Below are positions 25,802 through 35,473 of a stretch of DNA of 64,000 nt, piece after piece. The position numbers were made by a program, and so were the translations under genes. This DNA is from JBOGXA01 sp050694175 (GTDB lineage Bacteria > Actinomycetota > CADDZG01 > WHSQ01): the NCBI GenBank assembly GCA_050694175.1, contig JBOGXA010000001.1, forward strand, positions 1 through 64,000, in the 5' to 3' direction. How positions within the stretch are numbered: position 1 is the first letter of the stretch; each line of letters begins with the position of its first letter. The notes under the pieces are model-generated. The model did not search any database. It worked only from the letters and a program-made list of their open reading frames with translations, and had not been told where the DNA came from.

Positions 25802-26677
25802 ATGACGGGACCCACAACTGTCCAAGCTCTGCTCGTGCTTGGAGAGCGCGTTCTTAGCGATTCGACGCACATCTTTGAGGATCACGACAACCAGAGGGAA
25901 GCCGAGGATTTGATCGCTTACAGCCTCGGTGTTGACGTGGATGATCTGGATCATTCCGCGCAGCCTCCCCGGCCCGTCAGGGAGCGGTACCTGTCGTTGG
26001 TCGCGCGCCGCGCGGCCGGGGAGCCGCTGCCGCTATTGATCGGCTCAATCGAGTTCTACGGCCTCAGACTTCCTGTGCGGCCGGGATCGTTTATCCCTCG
26101 TCCTTCCTCGGAACTAACCGTCGAGCGGGCGATTCGGGCCGTAAGACGGCGATCCAGACCCGTCGTCGTGGACGTCTGCACGGGTGGAGGTCCGATTGCT
26201 CTCGCCATTGCCGACGAGGTGGAAGCTGCGGACGTGTGGGGAACCGACATCGACGCGGCCGGACTCGCCCAGGGACGTCGTAACGCGAAGCTCCTCGATA
26301 TCCACAACATCACGTTTCGTAAGGGGGATATGTATGGCGCCCTGCCGCAACGGCTGCGGGGGGGTGTGGACGCCATCACCGGTCACATCCCGTATGTACC
26401 CCCGGGCGAGATCGACGATCTCCCCTCCGAAGTGCGCGAGCACGAGCCTCTGTTCACACTCAGCGGTCTTTCGGCAGACGGACTCGGCCTCATCCGGCGC
26501 GCGGTCACAGGGGCTCCTCAGTGGCTCAAGCCGGGGGGTTGGGTGCTGCTCGAGATTTCCGACGACCTTGCGGGCAAAGTCATGCGGATGTGCCGGCGAG
26601 CGGGTTTCGCCGAGCCGACGGTTGCTTCCGATGACGACGACCTGAGCGTGGTGGTCGAAGCGCGCCTGCCGCGCTGA
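25802..26677 (+). CDS. HemK/PrmC-related methyltransferase with altered catalytic motif
   Basis: A 291-aa protein with PrmC-like layout: N-terminal helical domain (AEDLIAYSLGVD, PLPLLIGSIEFYGLRLPVRPGSFIPRPSSE) and a SAM-binding Rossmann domain with motif I VVDVCTGGGPIALAIA. Where PrmC has the catalytic NPPY, this reads GHIPYVP, so the Asn that binds the target glutamine amide is missing. It is probably not the release-factor methyltransferase. It may act on another substrate or be non-catalytic. It follows the Lrp gene by 25 bp and precedes guaA. Confidence 0.82.
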   Translation: MTGPTTVQALLVLGERVLSDSTHIFEDHDNQREAEDLIAYSLGVDVDDLDHSAQPPRPVRERYLSLVARRAAGEPLPLLIGSIEFYGLRLPVRPGSFIPRPSSELTVERAIRAVRRRSRPVVVDVCTGGGPIALAIADEVEAADVWGTDIDAAGLAQGRRNAKLLDIHNITFRKGDMYGALPQRLRGGVDAITGHIPYVPPGEIDDLPSEVREHEPLFTLSGLSADGLGLIRRAVTGAPQWLKPGGWVLLEISDDLAGKVMRMCRRAGFAEPTVASDDDDLSVVVEARLPR

Positions 26678-26725
26678 CCGCCTAAAAAGCCCAAGTGCCG
26701 TTCAGGAGCCGCGGTACTGTGGGCT

Positions 26726-28258
26726 ATGCAGAAGGTGCTCGTGGTGGATTTCGGGGCGCAGTATGCGCAGCTGATCGCTCGCCGCGTCAGGGAATGTCAC
26801 GTCTATTCCGAAATAGTTCCTCACGACCGCCCGGTTGCCGACATCGCAGCCGGGAAACCGGCGGGTCTGATCTTGTCGGGGGGCCCACGGTCCGTCTACG
26901 AGCCTGGTGCCCCGGGGATCGATCCCGCGCTGTTCGAGATCGGCGTCCCCGTCTTGGGAATCTGCTACGGACAGCAAATCATGGCCACGACGCTGGGCGG
27001 TGACGTCGCCCACACCGGGATTTCGGAGTTCGGGAAGTCCGACTTCAAGACTTCTGCACCGGGGTCCGTCCTGTTCGCCGAGCTGCCGATGGAGCAGACG
27101 GTGTGGATGAGCCACAACGACTCGGTTGTCGCTCCACCCGAGGGCTTTCGTGTTACGGGCTCGACGCCGGCCTCCCCGGTCGCCGCGTTCGAGAATCCGG
27201 AACGGGGGCTCTACGGCGTGCAGTTCCATCCCGAAGTCGCTCACACGCCCCGCGGCCTCGACATTCTGAAGAACTTCCTCTACGAGGCGTGCGAGCTGTT
27301 GCCGGCGTGGACGATGACCTCGATCATCGAGTCCGCGATCGAGGAGATCCGCGCAGTGGTCGGCACTCAAGGCATCGTCTGCGGCCTGTCCGGAGGGGTC
27401 GACTCGGCGGTTGCTGCGGCGCTCGTCCATCGAGCGGTGGGCGAGCAGCTCACGTGCGTCTTCGTCGATCACGGACTGCTGCGCTCGGGCGAGGCCGAGC
27501 AGGTCGAGGACACTTTTCGCAGGCACCTAGGCATCGATCTCATCCACGTCAAGGCGGCCGACCGCTTCCTGGAGCGCCTGGCCGGCGTCACCGACCCCGA
27601 AAGGAAGCGCAAAGAGATAGGCGAGACGTTCATTCGGGTGTTCGAGGAGGTTGCTCGTGACGAGCTCGAGGACGCCCGCTTCCTGGTTCAGGGCACGCTC
27701 TATCCCGACGTCATCGAATCGGGGACGCGCGATGCCGCGAAGATAAAGAGCCACCACAACGTCGGCGGCCTTCCAGACGACATGGTGTTCACTCTCATCG
27801 AGCCGCTGCGCAATCTGTTCAAGGACGAGGTTCGCCGCGTGGGAGAGCAGCTCGGTTTGCCCGAGGAGATCGTGTGGCGACAACCGTTCCCCGGCCCCGG
27901 ACTGGCCGTTCGCATCGTCGGAGAGGTGAGCGCCGAGCGTCTCGAGTTGCTCCGCGCTGCAGATGCAGTCGTGTATCAGGAGATGAAGCGAGCCGAGTTA
28001 CTGCGGGACGTCTGGCAGAGCTTCGCGGTGCTGCCGGCGGTGCGCTCGGTCGGCGTAATGGGCGACGAGCGCACCTACGGGTACCCGATCGTTTTGCGCG
28101 CGGTTACGAGCGAAGACGCCATGACGGCCGATTGGGCGCGCCTCCCATACGACTTGCTCGAGCGAATCTCTAACCGGATCGTCAACGAGGTGCCGGGTGT
28201 GAACCGAGTCGTCTACGACATCACGTCCAAGCCGCCGGGCACGATCGAGTGGGAATGA
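26726..28258 (+). CDS. guaA: GMP synthase (glutamine-hydrolysing)
   Basis: Converts XMP to GMP. The 510-aa protein has an N-terminal class-I amidotransferase domain with the triad Cys in GICYGQQ and His-Glu in FHPEVAHT, an ATP-pyrophosphatase domain with PP-loop LSGGVDSAVAAA near residue 220, and the C-terminal dimerisation domain ending ITSKPPGTIEWE. Length and all motifs are normal. The ATG is 48 bp after the HemK-like gene. Confidence 0.98.
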   Translation: MQKVLVVDFGAQYAQLIARRVRECHVYSEIVPHDRPVADIAAGKPAGLILSGGPRSVYEPGAPGIDPALFEIGVPVLGICYGQQIMATTLGGDVAHTGISEFGKSDFKTSAPGSVLFAELPMEQTVWMSHNDSVVAPPEGFRVTGSTPASPVAAFENPERGLYGVQFHPEVAHTPRGLDILKNFLYEACELLPAWTMTSIIESAIEEIRAVVGTQGIVCGLSGGVDSAVAAALVHRAVGEQLTCVFVDHGLLRSGEAEQVEDTFRRHLGIDLIHVKAADRFLERLAGVTDPERKRKEIGETFIRVFEEVARDELEDARFLVQGTLYPDVIESGTRDAAKIKSHHNVGGLPDDMVFTLIEPLRNLFKDEVRRVGEQLGLPEEIVWRQPFPGPGLAVRIVGEVSAERLELLRAADAVVYQEMKRAELLRDVWQSFAVLPAVRSVGVMGDERTYGYPIVLRAVTSEDAMTADWARLPYDLLERISNRIVNEVPGVNRVVYDITSKPPGTIEWE

Positions 28259-28331
28259 GCCCGGGCCCGCACCTTCCTCGAGTGAGCGTGGGATCGCGCA
28301 TATCGCGATTCATTGCTCACTCGGCGACTCG

Positions 28332-29894
28332 GTGACGGGGCCCGAAGAGACTCCGCCGACCCCAGGGCGCGGCTCGAACGGGGAGCGCGACCATCTGACG
28401 ATTCTGTCGGGCACGTCGCAGAACGTGATCGGGATCGTCATCGCAGGAATGGCGACGCTGGGGGCCACCTTGCTCATGGCCCGTGGCCTCGAAACGGGCG
28501 GACTGGGGATCGTCACCTTGATGACCCAGGGCGCCTTTGTGCTGTCGTTCGCGACGCGGGCCGGTATGGACATGGCGGTGTTGCGCGACGTCGCGATGGA
28601 GGTGGGGCTCGAACGCTACGGCCGCATACGCGTTCCGGTCGGGCGAGCGACCCTCATCGCGGTCCTCGTCAGCACACTCGTTGCCCTCGCCGGAATCCTG
28701 CTGGCGGATCAGATCCGGTCCGTGCTCGGCATCGACGACGACGCAGGCCGATGGGCTGTGGAGGCGGCGTGCGCCGGGCTCCCCTTCCTGGCGCTGGCCA
28801 ACGTGTGGCTGTCGGCGACGCGCGGTCTGAAGATCATGCGCTATACGCTCTACATCTTCTGGGCGGGCCAGCCCGTGATGTGGATCGTCTTAATGATCAT
28901 CGGGTGGCAATTCTCCAGGACGGCGTGGATGAGCACGCTCGCGTACTCACTGTCCTGGGCCGTCGCGTCGGTGGGCGCGTACTTCGCCTGGCGAAGGGAA
29001 AGCCGGGGCTGGCCGACGGAGCCGATGGAGCCCGGCGATATGCCGCGACTGATGAGGTATGCCGGGCCCCGCGCTCCGGCGGCGTTGTTCTCCCAACTCC
29101 TGTTCTGGACGGACCTTTTCGTGGTCGCCCGCTATGTGAGCGACGCGGATGTGGACGTCTACTCGGCCGCGCTCCGCGCAGGCCAGATACTGGTCCTGTT
29201 CCTCACATCCGTGAGCCTGATGTTCTCGCCCTTCGTGGCCGACCTTCACAACAGGGGAGAGACCGAACGCCTCGACGGCCTGTTCAGGTCACTTACGAGA
29301 TGGACGATCGCGGCAACCCTGCCGGTTTTCTTGATCCTGGTCGTTGCTCCCTCCGAAGCCCTGCGCATCTTCGGTGCGGAGTTCAGTCGAGGAGAGACCG
29401 CGTTGTTGATCCTTCTCGCCGGTCAGTTCGTCAACGTCTTCACCGGCAGCGTCGGCTTCGTCCTCATAATGGTCGGGCGCACCGGATGGGACCTGATCGT
29501 GTACGCGGCCTCGCTCGCCGTGAACCTCTCCGTGGCGTTCGCGCTTGCGCCACGCTATGGATTGACGGGAGCCGCGATTGCGAACGCCGTGACGTTCGCC
29601 CTTTCGAAGTGGGCACGCCTCGCTCTCGTTAAGCGGTTCGTGGGGATCCAGCCTTACGACCGGCACTACATCAGGTTGCTTCCTCCGGCCGCAATCGCCG
29701 CCACCGTGATGGTCGCCGTGCACACCGCCGTGGCGGGGTGGGCCCCCGCCCTCGACCTCGTCGCCACGGGCCTCGTCGGGACGGCCGCTTTTACGGGTGC
29801 GTTCCTGCTCGTCGGGCTCACGCCGGACGAACGTCGCGGCGTGGCGAGAGTGCTCGCCCGACTGCGAGCCCGGCGCGGCGTGACCGGGGCCTGA
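28332..29894 (+). CDS. Polysaccharide flippase / lipid-linked oligosaccharide translocase (MOP superfamily)
   Basis: A 520-aa integral membrane protein with about 12-14 hydrophobic segments and the Wzx-like opening LTILSGTSQNVIGIVIAGMATLGATLLMA split over the first helix, a central RLMRYAGPRAPAALFSQLLFW and C-terminal GLTGAAIANAVTF. It would move lipid-linked glycans to the outer face. With gmd it suggests surface-glycan synthesis, though glycosyltransferases are absent here. GTG 28332 is the start; a hairpin lies after the gene. Confidence 0.85.
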   Translation: MTGPEETPPTPGRGSNGERDHLTILSGTSQNVIGIVIAGMATLGATLLMARGLETGGLGIVTLMTQGAFVLSFATRAGMDMAVLRDVAMEVGLERYGRIRVPVGRATLIAVLVSTLVALAGILLADQIRSVLGIDDDAGRWAVEAACAGLPFLALANVWLSATRGLKIMRYTLYIFWAGQPVMWIVLMIIGWQFSRTAWMSTLAYSLSWAVASVGAYFAWRRESRGWPTEPMEPGDMPRLMRYAGPRAPAALFSQLLFWTDLFVVARYVSDADVDVYSAALRAGQILVLFLTSVSLMFSPFVADLHNRGETERLDGLFRSLTRWTIAATLPVFLILVVAPSEALRIFGAEFSRGETALLILLAGQFVNVFTGSVGFVLIMVGRTGWDLIVYAASLAVNLSVAFALAPRYGLTGAAIANAVTFALSKWARLALVKRFVGIQPYDRHYIRLLPPAAIAATVMVAVHTAVAGWAPALDLVATGLVGTAAFTGAFLLVGLTPDERRGVARVLARLRARRGVTGA

Positions 29895-29915
29895 CTCCCT
29901 CAGTATCTGGCCCTG

Positions 29916-29933
29916 GCCCTTATGCGTAAGGGC
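29916..29933 (+). terminator. Hairpin after the flippase gene
   Basis: GCCCTTA (29916-29922) pairs perfectly with TAAGGGC (29927-29933) around TGCG, followed by ATATTTC. It is a plausible weak terminator 21 bp past the stop, and also sits 40 bp before the ATPase gene. Confidence 0.55.
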
Positions 29934-29973
29934 ATATTTCGACGCCCACACGGCCGAGGCTTGCTATGCGACG

Positions 29974-31144
29974 ATGCATAATGCACTCATGCATAACGAG
30001 ACCACCAACCCGTTCACTTTTGGGGCCCTGGCCCTCGATGACGCATTCACAGATCGGGAGGACGAGCTCCGTGAGCTCACCGCGGATATCCGGAACGGGC
30101 AGGACGTCCTCGTCTACGCCCCGCCGCTACGGCAAGTCCTCGCTTGTCATGCGGGCGGCACAGAAAGCGCCCGCACGAAAGGTGCTCATCGCGTACTGCG
30201 ACCTGATGAGGACGCCGACGAAGGAGAGGTTCGCGGCCGCTCTGGCGAGAACGATCTATCGCGACGTCGCCTCTCCAGTCGGGGAGGCGCTCGAGCGAGC
30301 GGCACGGCTCTTTCGCGGCCTTCGGATCAGGCCGACGATGGAGGTCGACGCGGATGATGCCTCTCTGAGGTTCGGCTTCGAACCCGGTCGCCGCAAATCA
30401 GACATCGATGAGACGATAGAGAAGCTTCTTGAGCTCCCGGCCGAGCTTGCTGCGGAACGCAAGCGCCGCGTCGCTGTGATCTTCGATGAGTTCCAGGAAA
30501 TCGTGACCCTCGACAAGCGGTTCCCGAACATCATGAGAGCCGTCTTCCAGGCACAGCCCGAGGTTGGTCACGTTTATCTCGGAAGCAAGCGCCACATCCT
30601 CGAGGGCATCTTTAGCGATAGGAACGAACCGTTCTGGCGCAGCGCGAAGCGTCTCGAGATCGGCACCATCCCAGCCGCGGAGTTCACCGCATTCATCCGG
30701 CAGCGTTTCTCAGAGACCGAGAAGGGGATAACCGAGGACGCGCTCGAACGGTTGCTTGCCGCCACAGGCGGGCACCCGTACGCGACACAGGAGCTTGCAT
30801 ACTTCACCTGGGAGCTCGTGCCGAGGGGTCATCGCGCATTCGAAGCAGAGGTCGAAGAGGCGCTCACCAAGGTGGTCCGCTCGGAGCACAACCACTTCAC
30901 GAATCTGTGGGACGACGCAAGTCATTACCAACGTCTCTTGATGCTCGCGCTCGGCGAAGAGCCGACCTCCGGTCCCTATTCCGAGGGCTACCATGCTCGC
31001 CACGACCTGCCCAGAAATCCGAGTCTTCAGCGGGCGCTGGGTGGTCTCGTCCGCAAGGAGATCGTTGGCAGGAGCGAGGAGGGCACCTACAGTCTCATCG
31101 AGCCGTTTCTCGCCGAATGGATCAAGCGCGAGCAGAGCGGTTAA
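29974..31144 (+). pseudogene. Archaeal-type AAA ATPase, frameshifted at the P-loop
   Basis: A member of the ATPase_2 family (STAND-like P-loop NTPases common in archaea). The N-terminus NPFTFGALALDDAFTDREDEL continues to VLVYAP in one frame (29974-30123), but RRYGKSSLVMRA and the remaining ~340 residues are in the next frame (+1). The break is in a C4 run at 30119-30122, exactly at Walker A; two missing C bases or one extra would explain it. Walker B-like VAVIFDEFQEIV and a winged-helix C-terminus (GLVRKEIVGRSEEGTYSLIEPF) follow intact. It could be a true pseudogene, a phase-variable gene or a sequencing error. Start ATG 29974 or 29989; no ribosome site. Confidence 0.8.
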
Positions 31145-31157
31145 GAGGGCGGGGAAA

Positions 31158-32573
31158 CTACCGACGCCAATCGTGGGAAGTAACGTTCCGACGCGCCGCC
31201 TCGGCGCGCTCTCGGAGGCTCCTTGCTTGGGCTCGGGTTTGATCTGCGGATGGGCCTCCGCGGCCGGTGCGCGCGTTGAGCGCCCGTCGTGGGTCCGCGA
31301 CTTCGAGGTCGTGCTCCTCGAAGGACGGATGGTGCGACCTCAACGCTTCCAGGGTGGCTTCGTGAAGATCCACGCGGCGGGCTTCCAGGGCGGCAACAAG
31401 CGATCCGACGGCAACGTGGGCATCCCGGAAGGGCACGCCGCGGCCCACGAGAACCTCGGCCAGGTCCGTGGCCCACAGGGCACCACCTCGAGCGGTCGCC
31501 GCCATCCGTTCCGTGTCGAAGCGGAGCGCGTCGAGGGCATGACCCATCAATTCGAGCGAGGACGCCACCCGGTCCACGGTGGCAAAGAGTGCGTCCTTGC
31601 CCTCTTGGAGGTCGCGGCCGTAGGCCAGCGGGAGACCCTTCAAGATAGTGAGCAACCCGACGAGGTCGCCGATCCCCCCGGCGGCGCGGCCCCGCACCAA
31701 CTCTGCTGGGTCGGCATTTCGTTTCTGCGGCATCATGCTCGACCCTGTTGACCACGCATCGGACAGGCTCGCAAAACCGAACTCCACGCTCGTCCACAGC
31801 ACGATTTCCTCCGCCAGTCGCGACAGATGAACCCCGCACATCGCGGCGGCGTACGCGAGGTCGCATGCGAAGTCGCGATCGGAGGTGGCATCCATGGCGT
31901 TATCGAAGGAGTCGGCAAAACCGAGTTCATTGGCCAGGGCCACGGGATCGATGTCGAGGGTCGTGCCGGCGAGCGCGCCGGCGCCCAGCGGAGACACGTC
32001 GGCCGCCGCGAGCGAGTTCTCGAAGCGCGTCGCGTCCCGCATCAGGGCAAAGCCGTGGGCGAGAAGGTGGAAGCCGAGAGAAACGGGCTGGGCGCGCTGG
32101 AGGTGCGTGTATCCGGGCATCGCGGTCTCGGCGTGCTCGTCTGCGAGATCCGCTATCTGACAGATCAGATTGGAAGTGAGGTCTGTCAGGCGCGCGGCGG
32201 CATCACGGCTCCACATCCTCAGATCGGCCGCCACAAGATCGTTGCGGCTGCGACCAGCGTGGATGCGACGACCAACCTCGCCCAATCGCTCGGTGAGAAT
32301 CCGCTCGACCATGGAGTGAACGTCCTCATCCTCCGGTGAAGGTTCGGGCCCATCCCCGATTCCCAGCTCGTCGCACACCTCCTCGATGGCGCGAACATCC
32401 TCGTCGCTCAGCAGGCCCGCTTTCGAAAGTGCGCGTGCGTGCGCCACAGTCGCGGCCGCGTCGTAAGGGAGCAGGCGGAGATCGCTTGGCGCCGAGCCGG
32501 TGAGACGAATCAACTCGCCGGCCGGAGGCCCACCGAAGCGCGCGCCCCACGGCATCCGGCTGCCTTCAGTCAC
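31158..32573 (-). CDS. argH: Argininosuccinate lyase
   Basis: Splits argininosuccinate to arginine and fumarate, the last step of the pathway. It is 471 aa from GTG 32573, whose codon overlaps the argG stop (GTGA). The fumarase-superfamily signature GSSMMPQKRNADPAELVRG is near residue 275; HAGRSRNDLVAADLRMW and MPGYTHLQRAQPVSLGFHLLA are also diagnostic. Last gene of the arg operon, ending 13 bp from the convergent ATPase pseudogene. Confidence 0.97.
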   Translation of the reverse strand: MTEGSRMPWGARFGGPPAGELIRLTGSAPSDLRLLPYDAAATVAHARALSKAGLLSDEDVRAIEEVCDELGIGDGPEPSPEDEDVHSMVERILTERLGEVGRRIHAGRSRNDLVAADLRMWSRDAAARLTDLTSNLICQIADLADEHAETAMPGYTHLQRAQPVSLGFHLLAHGFALMRDATRFENSLAAADVSPLGAGALAGTTLDIDPVALANELGFADSFDNAMDATSDRDFACDLAYAAAMCGVHLSRLAEEIVLWTSVEFGFASLSDAWSTGSSMMPQKRNADPAELVRGRAAGGIGDLVGLLTILKGLPLAYGRDLQEGKDALFATVDRVASSLELMGHALDALRFDTERMAATARGGALWATDLAEVLVGRGVPFRDAHVAVGSLVAALEARRVDLHEATLEALRSHHPSFEEHDLEVADPRRALNARTGRGGPSADQTRAQARSLRERAEAARRNVTSHDWRR

Positions 32574-33760
32574 GCGTCCCTCTTCTCTCGACTTGCTTGT
32601 GACCACTGCACCGCAGACAGGCCCCACAGCTTTATGAATCCGGGAGCGGCGGTGTGGTCGAACGCGTCGTCATCCCCATAGGTTGCGAGATCGCCGTCGT
32701 ACAGCGAGTAGGGCGAACGGCGACCAATCGGGTGGCACGATCCGGGGCCGAACCGCAGCCGCACCTCGCCCGTAACCGAGGTCCGTCCGACACCGGCAAA
32801 CGCGTCGATTGCCTCCCGCAGCGGAGAGAACCACAGGCCCTCGTAAACGATCTGGGCCCACATCGGTTCGAGGCGCCTCTTCTCGCGCACGAAGGACCGC
32901 TCCAGCGTCAGAGATTCGAGGTCCGCATGAGCCGCAATCAGTGCGAGGGCCGCGGGCGCTTCGTAGATCTCGCGCGATTTGATGCCGACGAGGCGATCTT
33001 CGACCATGTCGACGCGTCCGTAGCCGTACGAGCCGGCGATCTTGCCGATCGCCTCTATGGCGTTCAACGGATCTAGTCGCTCGCCGTCCAACCAACAGGG
33101 GACCGCGTCCTCGAAACCGACGATCACCTCGGTCGCCCCGGACGCCCGCGCCGGCGCCGTTAGCTCGAACACATCGTTGGGAGGCTCGGTCCACGGATCC
33201 TCGAGGACGCCGCACTCGATGCTACGACCCCACAGGTTCTCGTCGATCGAATAGGGCGACGACTTTGTCGTCTCAATCGGCAGTCCGCGCGCGTTCGCGT
33301 ACTCGATTGCCTGAGAGCGGCTCATGCCCCAGTCGCGAATGGGGGCGAGGACGTCGATGTCGGGCGCGAGGGCGCTCAGCGAGACCTCGAAGCGCACCTG
33401 GTCGTTCCCTTTGCCGGTGCACCCGTGCGCGATCGCATCGGCGCCGGTGGCACGGGCAACGTCGACGAGCGCTTCGGCTATGCACGGGCGGGACAGCGCC
33501 GAGACGAGCGGGTAACGCCCTTGGTAAAGAGCGTTCATGTGCAGCGCAGGGAGGCAGTAGGCGTCGACGAAGCGTGCACGTGCGTCCACGACTCGCGCAT
33601 CGACGGCCCCCAGAGCTGTCGCTCTCCTGGCGGCATGGTTGAGATCCGCCGGTTGCCCGACGTCGACCGCGACCGCAACAACATCCCACCCCTGCTCGGA
33701 CAACCACGGGATCGCCACCGAGGTGTCGAGTCCACCCGAGTAAGCGAGCACGACCCTCAT
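32570..33760 (-). CDS. argG: Argininosuccinate synthase
   Basis: Joins citrulline and aspartate using ATP. The protein is 396 aa from ATG 33760, with GGAGGGA just upstream; the frame extends to GTG 33775. Motifs are VVLAYSGGLDTSVAIPWL at the start, GCTGKGNDQVRFE near 120, and SPYSIDENLWGRSIE. It sits between argR and argH. Confidence 0.97.
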   Translation of the reverse strand: MRVVLAYSGGLDTSVAIPWLSEQGWDVVAVAVDVGQPADLNHAARRATALGAVDARVVDARARFVDAYCLPALHMNALYQGRYPLVSALSRPCIAEALVDVARATGADAIAHGCTGKGNDQVRFEVSLSALAPDIDVLAPIRDWGMSRSQAIEYANARGLPIETTKSSPYSIDENLWGRSIECGVLEDPWTEPPNDVFELTAPARASGATEVIVGFEDAVPCWLDGERLDPLNAIEAIGKIAGSYGYGRVDMVEDRLVGIKSREIYEAPAALALIAAHADLESLTLERSFVREKRRLEPMWAQIVYEGLWFSPLREAIDAFAGVGRTSVTGEVRLRFGPGSCHPIGRRSPYSLYDGDLATYGDDDAFDHTAAPGFIKLWGLSAVQWSQASREKRDA

Positions 33761-33797
33761 TTTTTCTCCCTCCACGGTTCGGCCTCTGATGGAGGCC

Positions 33798-34280
33798 TCA
33801 TTGGGCCACCTCCGTCATCGAACGCTCGCCTCTTAGCCACTCCCGCGCGAGCCCGCGGGCTACCACGTCGGAAGGAGTGGCGACAAAGATCGTGTCGTCT
33901 CCGGCGATCGTCCCGGCCACGTTGTCGATGGACGCCTGATCGATTGCGCGGGCCAGCACTCCCGCCGACCCGGGAGGCGTAAGGACGATCACCAGATTGC
34001 CCGCCGTTCGGACATCGACGATGAAGTCCCGAAGGAAACCCTGCAGCCGCCTGTGGAGGAGATCGTCGGTGGGCACCCCCACAACGTCATCCGGCAACCG
34101 GTACGTGAAGCCGCCGGTGGTTCTGACCTTCATTGCTCCCAGCCGGCGAAGGTCGCGCGACACCGTGGCCTGCGTAACGTCGTGGCCCCGGTCGCGAAGC
34201 GCCTTCACGATGTCTTGCTGGCTGGATGGGTGGTCACCTCGCAGTATCTGCAGAAGATCCCGCTGGCGTGTGGTCCTCAT
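33798..34280 (-). CDS. argR: Arginine repressor
   Basis: A 160-aa hexameric repressor of arginine genes using arginine as co-repressor. The winged HTH includes SSQQDIVKALRDRGHDVTQA then TVSRDLRRLGAMKV; the C-terminal domain holds the arginine-binding GTIAGDDTIFVAT. ATG 34280 overlaps the argD stop (ATGA); a longer open frame upstream lies inside argD and is not coding. It very likely acts at the ARG box before argC. Confidence 0.96.
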   Translation of the reverse strand: MRTTRQRDLLQILRGDHPSSQQDIVKALRDRGHDVTQATVSRDLRRLGAMKVRTTGGFTYRLPDDVVGVPTDDLLHRRLQGFLRDFIVDVRTAGNLVIVLTPPGSAGVLARAIDQASIDNVAGTIAGDDTIFVATPSDVVARGLAREWLRGERSMTEVAQ

Positions 34281-35473
34281 TGTTGTGGCTCCCTTGTCGC
34301 GTGAACGGCGTCGTCCAACAACCCGAGGGCTTCGTCGATCTCCTGATCGGTGATGACCAGGGGAGGGCACAGGCGAATGACGTCGGGCGTCGCGTCGTTG
34401 ACCAATAAGCCGCGCTCGAGAGCTTTTTCGGCGACGTCTCTCGCTACGGCGCGATCGAACTTGATGCCGATCAGAAGTCCGCGCCCTCTGACCGTCCCGC
34501 GGCCCTTGACCAGGGACTCGAGGGCCGACTTGAGCCGCGCCCCGGCCGCGGCTGCGTGCTCGATGAGACCGTCGGACTCGATTATTTCGAGAGTTGCGAG
34601 CGCGGCCGCGCACTGCACCGGGCCCCCTCCGAAGGTGCTTCCGTGGTCTCCGGGGCCGAGGGCGGCGGCAACGGTCGGGCGCGCAATGCATGCACCGATA
34701 GGGAGGCCGGCGGCGAGGCCCTTAGCGATACAGACGATGTCGGGGGCGACGCCCTCGTGCTGGTGGGCGAACCAGCGGCCGGTCCGCCCCAGCCCCGTCT
34801 GGATCTCATCGAGTATCAGCAGCGCATGTGCGCGCTCGCATGCCTCGCGAACCGCGCTGAGGTAGCCATCGGGAGGCACAATCACACCGGCCTCGCCCTG
34901 GATGGGTTCCAGGAGCACGGCCGCCACCCCGCCGTCCGCCGCATCGGCGACGGCGTCCGGATCCCCGAATGGGACATGGGTGAACCCCGGAAGCATCGGA
35001 CCAAAACCGGCGCGTTTGGCCGGCTGTCCGGTCGCAGCCAGCGACCCATAGGTGCGCCCGTGGAAGCTGCCGTCGGCCACCACCACTCGCGTGGCCTCCG
35101 CGCCCTTCGTCGATATGGACCATTTCCGAGCGAGCTTCAGCGCGGTCTCGATCGCCTCCGCGCCGGAATTGCAGAAGAACGAGCTGCAGCCCCCGGTGAG
35201 CTCCGACAACCGCTCGGCCAGATCGACCTGAGGCCGTGTTCGATACAGGTTGGAGCAGTGCATCAGCAGGGCCGCCTGCTCGGCCACCGCGCTCGCGACC
35301 ACCGGATGAGCATGGCCCACCGATGCGACTGCGATACCCGCCGTCAGGTCCAGATAGCGCCGGCCGTTCGTGTCGAAGAGGTGCGCACCTCGTCCCGACA
35401 CGAACTCGACCGGCCACCGCAGGTACGTATTCATCATGTGGTCCGTCGCCTGCGAGGCGGTCGTTGTACTCAC
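34277..35473 (-). CDS. argD: Acetylornithine aminotransferase
   Basis: A PLP class-III aminotransferase forming N-acetylornithine, 398 aa. The PLP region reads LLILDEIQTGLGRTGRWFAHQ with the Schiff-base lysine in CIAKGLAAGLPIG; FFCNSGAEAIETALKLAR and GSTFGGGPVQCAAALATLE are standard. GTG 35473 overlaps the argB stop. It may also serve lysine synthesis. The usual actinobacterial neighbour argF is missing after it. Confidence 0.96.
   Translation of the reverse strand: MSTTTASQATDHMMNTYLRWPVEFVSGRGAHLFDTNGRRYLDLTAGIAVASVGHAHPVVASAVAEQAALLMHCSNLYRTRPQVDLAERLSELTGGCSSFFCNSGAEAIETALKLARKWSISTKGAEATRVVVADGSFHGRTYGSLAATGQPAKRAGFGPMLPGFTHVPFGDPDAVADAADGGVAAVLLEPIQGEAGVIVPPDGYLSAVREACERAHALLILDEIQTGLGRTGRWFAHQHEGVAPDIVCIAKGLAAGLPIGACIARPTVAAALGPGDHGSTFGGGPVQCAAALATLEIIESDGLIEHAAAAGARLKSALESLVKGRGTVRGRGLLIGIKFDRAVARDVAEKALERGLLVNDATPDVIRLCPPLVITDQEIDEALGLLDDAVHATREPQQ

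Noticed and set aside
28313..29632. 439-codon frame overlapping the flippase on the same strand
   Set aside because: Arg/Gly-rich shadow frame; the flippase frame has clear membrane helices and family similarity.
29974..29996. ARG-box-like ATGCAT copies before the ATPase pseudogene
   Set aside because: TGCAT/ATGCA elements are present, but none has the 4-bp spacing of a true ARG box; they are probably coincidental or part of the start region.
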